From: Candidula unifasciata
Taxonomy: Eukaryota; Mollusca; Gastropoda; Stylommatophora; Geomitridae
DNA: 64,000 bases
Direction of reading: 5' to 3'
NCBI GenBank assembly: GCA_905116865.2
Contig: CAJHNH020008446.1
Span: 124,001 to 188,000 of the forward strand
Positions 63,599 through 64,000 of this stretch are shown in pieces; the stretch's first letter is position 1; each line of letters opens with the position of its first letter. The notes below the pieces were generated by a model. It did no database searches. It was given only the letters and a program-made list of their open reading frames with translations, and was not told where the DNA came from. A program made the translations under genes and the position numbers.

Positions 63599-63805
63599 CT
63601 CAGTGTGTCCTGCTGGAAGTGACTCTCCTTTCTGCTCTGATATACGGTTCTCATTGTTCTCTGTGCTGGGTTTGTTCACAAGTACGGACATACTACTGGG
63701 TGCCTCATCAGAGTGTGTGTAGGGCTCTGCTCCAATTAAGCTGAGAACCACTGGCAGGAAAGCCAGGCCATGAAAGAGGCCAAACACAACAACAGTGAAG
63801 AATAC
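63599..63805 (-). CDS. Penultimate exon of the tail-to-tail Patched-domain paralog (exon 17 homologue)
   Basis: Minus-strand acceptor TATTACAACTTTCAG and donor GTAAAC. 69 codons, VFFTVVVFGLFHGLAFLPVV then a tail ending ESLPAGHTE. It differs from exon 17 at seven codons and lacks its 10-residue duplication. The rest of this gene lies beyond the right edge. Reading phase and both splice sites are intact, so it looks like a working gene rather than a pseudogene. Confidence 0.9.
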
Positions 63806-64000
63806 CTGAAAGTTGTAATATATATCACTGTCAGAACAATGGTCACTCCCTGTAACTTTAATTTACTAGGAAAGTTTGCGAAATACTGTAGACAACTAGA
63901 GACAATCCTAGGCTAGTAACAAGGAAAAGGTAATGAAATGTTTGGTGAAAAACAAAAAAGATGGATCTGAGAAAGTCGACTTTATGTGGGAAATTACTAG
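63806..64000 (-). other. Intron upstream of the paralog's penultimate exon, homologous to 46,780-46,951
   Basis: The minus strand reads CTAGTAATTTCCCACATA, CCTAGGATTGTCTCTAG and CATTGTTCTGACAGTGATAT, matching the plus copy but with many substitutions and indels (roughly 80% by eye). The homology reaches the window edge. Confidence 0.85.

Noticed and set aside
46780..64000. Assembly palindrome or collapsed haplotype as the cause of the inverted copy
   Set aside because: Introns differ by many substitutions and indels, array sizes differ, and the terminal exons differ. A true paralog is more likely, though only spanning reads would prove it.

Overview
This is invertebrate animal genomic DNA, not bacterial. 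It is a window of split genes with GT-AG introns, dense non-LTR retrotransposon remnants, several tRNA-derived SINE families, MITE-like elements and many micro- and minisatellites. I would guess a mollusc or other lophotrochozoan, from the repeat style and the type of protein. That is inference; no species-diagnostic sequence is visible.

Layout. 1-13.9 kb has no recognisable host gene, only dispersed repeats: LINE fragments, a LINE with a SINE nested in it, simple repeats and a 70-bp minisatellite. 13,987-48,481 (+) holds one gene that I could assemble exon by exon. It has 18 coding exons whose phases join without a break into about 931 codons. The product is a 12-pass Patched-domain / sterol-sensing-domain protein of the RND superfamily, resembling PTCHD3 and the Patched-related proteins. 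Nearly every intron carries a tandem array or transposable-element debris. 48.5-58.8 kb is intergenic, with LINEs, SINEs, a MITE carrying telomere-like repeats and a G-rich array. 58,865-64,000 (-) holds the last two exons of a second, tail-to-tail copy of the same gene, which runs off the right edge. Between those two exons lies a 3.5-kb array of a 51-bp repeat. The same repeat follows the matching exon of the first gene, but with only about 9 copies.

The most unusual aspect is how the tandem arrays sit on the gene. Several include or abut splice junctions: the 5' end of exon 1, the exon 5 acceptor, the exon 7 donor, the exon 9 donor, the exon 10 acceptor, the exon 13 acceptor and the putative terminal exon 18. 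The exon 7, 13 and 18 arrays multiply the splice site itself. Exon 13 has 16 identical acceptors, exon 7 has decoy donors with a better consensus than the real one, and exon 18 is repeated about 17 times with only synonymous variation in its short coding part.

The long open reading frames over the arrays at 2.5, 9.3, 17, 35, 47-49, 57 and 60-63.5 kb are products of low complexity or of a period divisible by three. They are not annotated as genes.
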